Shown piece after piece: positions 61,217 to 64,000 of a DNA stretch of 64,000 nucleotides. The first letter of the stretch is position 1, and each line of letters starts with the position of its first letter. A program made the translations under genes and the position numbers. Under the pieces are notes generated by a model. It saw nothing but the letters and a program-made list of their open reading frames with translations. It did no database searches and was not told where the DNA came from. This DNA is from Paragonimus westermani. Taxonomy: Eukaryota > Platyhelminthes > Trematoda > Plagiorchiida > Troglotrematidae. The stretch is taken from contig QNGE01000148.1 of the NCBI GenBank assembly GCA_008508345.1, forward strand, positions 292,280 through 356,279, read 5' to 3'.

Positions 61217-61312
61217 ACTCTAATCTAGTACCTTCGCACAAAGTGGGTTAGCCGGAAAGCTTATTTTATTGTGGTGGATGCGATCAAGTTTGAGTAGTGT
61301 TCTACTTGGAAC
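61217..61312 (+). repeat. Diverged SINE body fragment
   Basis: CTCTAATCTAGTACCTTCGC, GGTTAGCCGGAAAGC and GATGCGATCAAGTTTGAGT follow the order of the SINE body. A possible remnant of the tail (ATGAGTAGTAAT) lies just beyond. Confidence 0.5.
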
Positions 61313-61622
61313 TGACGAAGTTTATGGACTTATATGAGTAGTAATGATCTTCATGCAAACCTTTTCGCATAGTGGTTGCCGAACAGCTACTGACGAAACG
61401 AACTGAGATGTTTTACCTTAGTATGTTTAATGTATCGCACTTCTTTGACAATCTACTTCTTGAAATGGAAAAATGTGGCATCATGACATGAGAGTTGACA
61501 TTAAAACCACATTATCCGAAACAGACCATACGCCCCACACATAGTGTCATGCTCATGTTTACTGAGTTCCCTCGAATATTTTTTTTAAAAATACTGAGTT
61601 ACACTCAATTACTTTTCCTCAG

Positions 61623-61730
61623 ATAAATGTGCAAACATTCAATGTCATCCACTGGCTCAGTGCCATGATGGGCAGTGCCGATGTCAAGAAGGATACGATG
61701 GTGACGGTTATCGTGAATGCAGGCCAAAAG
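61623..61730 (+). CDS. EGF exon 23
   Basis: The shortest exon: 108 nt, 36 residues, phase 1-1; acceptor cttttcctcag, donor gtaaac. It starts DKCANIQCHPLAQC and ends GYDGDGYREC. It is the intact counterpart of aberrant exon 18. A 115-bp intron separates it from exon 24. Cysteine spacing is canonical. Confidence 0.92.
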
Positions 61731-61845
61731 GTAAACTGATGTGAACAAATTTCAATAAAGTAAATGGCTATCAAATAGTCAGGCATTTCATTCTTACTCT
61801 TGTATACGATAATTAGGATAAATTTCCATGCGTTGTTCCGAACAG

Positions 61846-61959
61846 ATGTGTGTTCACATATACGATGCCATCCAGATGCTGAGTGTCGAGACGGTCGGTG
61901 TTATTGTCGCCCAGGTTTTGATGGGGATGGTTACTACGAATGCCATCCGATTGGCCCGG
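61846..61959 (+). CDS. EGF exon 24
   Basis: 114 nt, 38 residues, phase 1-1; acceptor ttccgaacag, donor gtgagc. It starts DVCSHIRCHPDAEC and ends GFDGDGYYEC. The GxDGDGY variant is shared with exon 23, suggesting a local duplication. Cysteine spacing is canonical. Confidence 0.92.
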
Positions 61960-62285
61960 GTGAGCAACGCGCGATATTCTGCAGTTCTGCAAGTTGCATG
62001 AAATGGTTGCATGTACTGTTAGGCTAAACCGCTTCATTCAGTTGCTTAGACGAACTAGTCCTCGTGACTGACCGTTAGTGTTTTGTTTGAAGTGGATAAC
62101 AAAGTTAAACAAACGTTTGACGCATTCGCCTGCATGTTCAACTATGTTTTAAACGCATCCGGCGACAAACTGCATGCGCCAGGCCAAACTCTCCGATCTA
62201 ACCATGTTTGTTCCGGAGTTGACAGCAGAAGGGCAACCATCACCCCATTCTGGAACTCACAAGGTGAATGCTGTTTACCTTATAG
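61960..62285 (+). other. Intron 24 (326 bp)
   Basis: Between exons 24 and 25. Nothing notable. An open frame from 62174 runs through the acceptor into exon 25, but the splice site and motif alignment place the exon start at 62286. Confidence 0.7.
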
Positions 62286-62402
62286 ATGCCTGTGCAAAAA
62301 TTCGTTGTCACACATTTGGTCGTTGCGTGGATGGCATTTGTCGTTGTGTTGAAGGTTACGAGGGTGATGGCCTTTATGAATGTAAACCAAGGAGAGATGA
62401 AG
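62286..62402 (+). CDS. EGF exon 25 (last recognised)
   Basis: 117 nt, 39 residues, phase 1-1; acceptor gtttaccttatag, donor gtgaga. It starts DACAKIRCHTFGRC and ends GYEGDGLYEC followed by a charged stretch, KPRRDE. Because it ends in a good phase-1 donor, the gene continues downstream. Confidence 0.92.
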
Positions 62403-64000
62403 GTGAGAAAATGAGAAGACGTTTGTTTCGTTTTGAGTGATGTCGAAACGTAGACTGTACTGTCAAACTTTGCCAGTTCATATGCTATAGTCGTGATGGG
62501 TAACTTCGGACATATGCACAAATATAATCCACCAATATTGTGTATTCATATTAAACTTCACCTATGTCCTTTGAGTTTGTACTTTAGGGTGAAGAGTCTG
62601 TTATCAAGTAAATCCTTGGTTAAGCCACAACGAGTTAAAAACCAAAGAGTTATCGGTTTCGCAGATTAAGTTAGTGGAATGTTCGGAGGGAACAATGTTA
62701 CCGGGTCTACAGCATTCAATAGACACTGTTGATTTGGATTGGTCTACAGGCAGTTTTTGTCAGTCCGTTTAACACAGTATTCACTTTCCCTAATTGAACA
62801 CTGGTGACTTTTCGCTTGTGTGTTTAGGTTATTTGTAATTCGTTTGATGGTACAATTGCACCCAAACGAACTGAAAATAAGCCATCAAAGGATAATTCGA
62901 AGGCACCGTGGAGGTGCTCGTTCAAGATCAAATTCTTCTACCGAATTCGCCGCGTTTCTTAAAGTTCAGATCACTTTATTTGCCTTGAAGTGTCATGTTT
63001 TCACCGATTAACTTGGAGCGGGTGTTCATGTCATTAACAACCTCATCAAGCTCATCAGCTGCGTACGTAACTCAAACGTGGTTCCTAGGGTTTTGGACAA
63101 AGGTGTTGTAATTAAAGCAGTTTAGATTCAAGGGAAAGCACCTACTTAAATGTGTAGTGATAGAAATCTCATAGCAAAATAACAGATACGCAAAAAACAC
63201 TTGTAATGGCTTGATGAAAGTGTTGTTGCACATAAAGTGGAGCACAATTTATCTTCTTCAGAAAATCAGGTTATTAATACTGCAGATAAACTGGAGATAT
63301 TGATTTATGCAAGTCGAATATTCCTTTTTTTTGCAATTATCGTAGTCAGATACCGTTTTCATTTGGTTTTTCTTTTTAATTCATGAGAAATATCCCAAAT
63401 TGTTAACTTCCAACTGTTTCGTTTCACAAATTCGTCATTTCTGAGATTTTGTCAACATGTTAGTCAGCACCTGTCTAGTACGAAATGTGTCCGGTGTCAT
63501 CCTTGAGTCTGGATTTTGCTGCAACTCACAAAACCACGCCACTTAGTCTGTTTCAGGGTCATTTGTCTTCCCTGCGCAACAGCAGACCGATTTGTCGAGG
63601 ATATTAGCATATTGTCATGGGCCTACATACCATACGGACTTTACACTAGTTATACGCACACCCGCCAACCAGCACACAACGCGAACCTGATGCAACGTCT
63701 GTACTCTCGTTTCACGTTGACCTACTGGGAAGACAACATTGATTGTATTGATGAGGAATGTTTACCGAGAGGAATAAGAAGATTTATGATAGGACAACCG
63801 GTAGACATAATTTTAATACTTATTAGCTGTCCTCAGGATTGCACATACTTCTGTGCACCATATCTCAACATGAATACAAGAACCGAGGTCACATTAAATC
63901 TGTTATGGTTATTTTTCACTATCCTCGTTAGTAAGCAAATTCGGTTTATGATATTTAAGTTAGAAATGGCGGACAGTAAGTTCACACCACAAAAACCGCA
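62403..64000 (+). other. Sequence downstream of exon 25
   Basis: No further EGF exon is recognisable. A frame open from 63507 to the window end is listed separately. The remainder is unremarkable AT-rich sequence. Confidence 0.6.
63507..64000 (+). other. Open frame running off the right edge, unassigned
   Basis: Open for 164 codons from just after a TGA to the last base of the window. It contains cysteine pairs (ICLPC; IDCIDEEC; CPQDCTYFC) and a hydrophobic run, VTLNLLWLFFTILV, that could cross a membrane. An acceptor-like ctgtttcag lies at 63548-63556, but it would give phase 2 rather than the phase 1 used by the EGF gene. In phase 1 the same acceptor opens a 44-residue frame ending in a stop. 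It could be a 3' exon of this gene, part of a neighbour, or chance. Confidence 0.25.

Larger units (their letters stand above)
57988..61622 (+). other. Intron 22 (3.6 kb)
   Basis: Between exons 22 and 23. It contains the unassigned open frame at 58599-58871, a minus-strand SINE fragment at 60906-60958, and a diverged SINE at 61217-61312. A GC-richer stretch near 60.0-60.3 kb is open on both strands without a recognisable domain. Confidence 0.65.
1530..62402 (+). other. Multi-exon gene for a giant multi-EGF extracellular protein (partial, 25 exons)
   Basis: Twenty-five short exons (108-177 nt) on the plus strand each encode one EGF-like module. All have acceptor AG and donor GT borders, mostly gtgagt or gtaagt, and all introns are phase 1 so the exons join in frame. 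In 24 of 25 the six cysteines follow 4-5-4-1-11 spacing, with a Gly-[Tyr/Phe]-x-Gly-Asp-[Gly/Pro] motif between Cys5 and Cys6, as in the EGF_3 modules of nidogen-type proteins. The modules lack the calcium-binding DxNE start and the long Cys3-Cys4 loop, so they are probably non-calcium EGFs. The protein should be secreted or on the cell surface, forming a disulfide-bonded rod used in adhesion or matrix. No signal peptide, transmembrane exon, promoter or polyadenylation site can be tied to it, so both ends lie outside or are unrecognised. The single-gene model is inferred from strand, phase and sequence similarity; no transcript supports it here. The family name is not known. Confidence 0.85.

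Overview
This window reads as a eukaryotic, intron-rich genome, most likely a flatworm (a trematode fluke is the best guess). The reasons are AT-rich introns from about 0.1 to 13.6 kb, tiny coding exons with GT...AG borders, a Penelope-like retroelement, and a tRNA-derived SINE family. The species cannot be fixed from the sequence alone. There are no bacterial operons, rRNA genes or CRISPR arrays.

The backbone is one large plus-strand gene that enters and probably leaves the window. I can place 25 coding exons between 1530 and 62402. Each encodes one EGF-like repeat of the nidogen-like EGF_3 style, with Cys spacing 4-5-4-1-11 and a C-terminal Gly-Asp-Gly motif, and each has phase-1 introns on both sides. 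The product would be a very long secreted or cell-surface rod of disulfide-bonded modules. Neither the signal peptide exon nor the 3' end is visible.

Layout: exons 1-10 lie at 1530-17865, then a 13.6-kb intron, then exons 11-25 at 31463-62402. Exons 11-17 alternate between two subtypes (B-A-B-A-B-A-B). This points to tandem duplication of a two-exon unit, and the last two A exons are about 96% identical. Exon 18 is an aberrant EGF with a lost first cysteine and a displaced last one. Exon 2 carries an extra half-EGF. A decayed EGF exon may sit at 25772-25859 inside the giant intron.

Mobile DNA fills part of the introns. Intron 1 holds an almost complete Penelope-like element on the minus strand (RT plus GIY-YIG endonuclease, 783 codons). 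A frameshifted GIY-YIG fragment of a second Penelope family lies at 57197-57533. At least ten pieces of one tRNA-derived SINE family are scattered through the window. One of them, at 28995-29147, is a foldback (5'-inverted) copy with a perfect 12-bp target-site duplication. An unrelated tRNA-like sequence lies at 43492-43556. The rest of the intronic DNA shows nothing I can name. A few long open frames, including one running off the right edge from 63507, are listed with low confidence because open frames of that length can arise by chance here.
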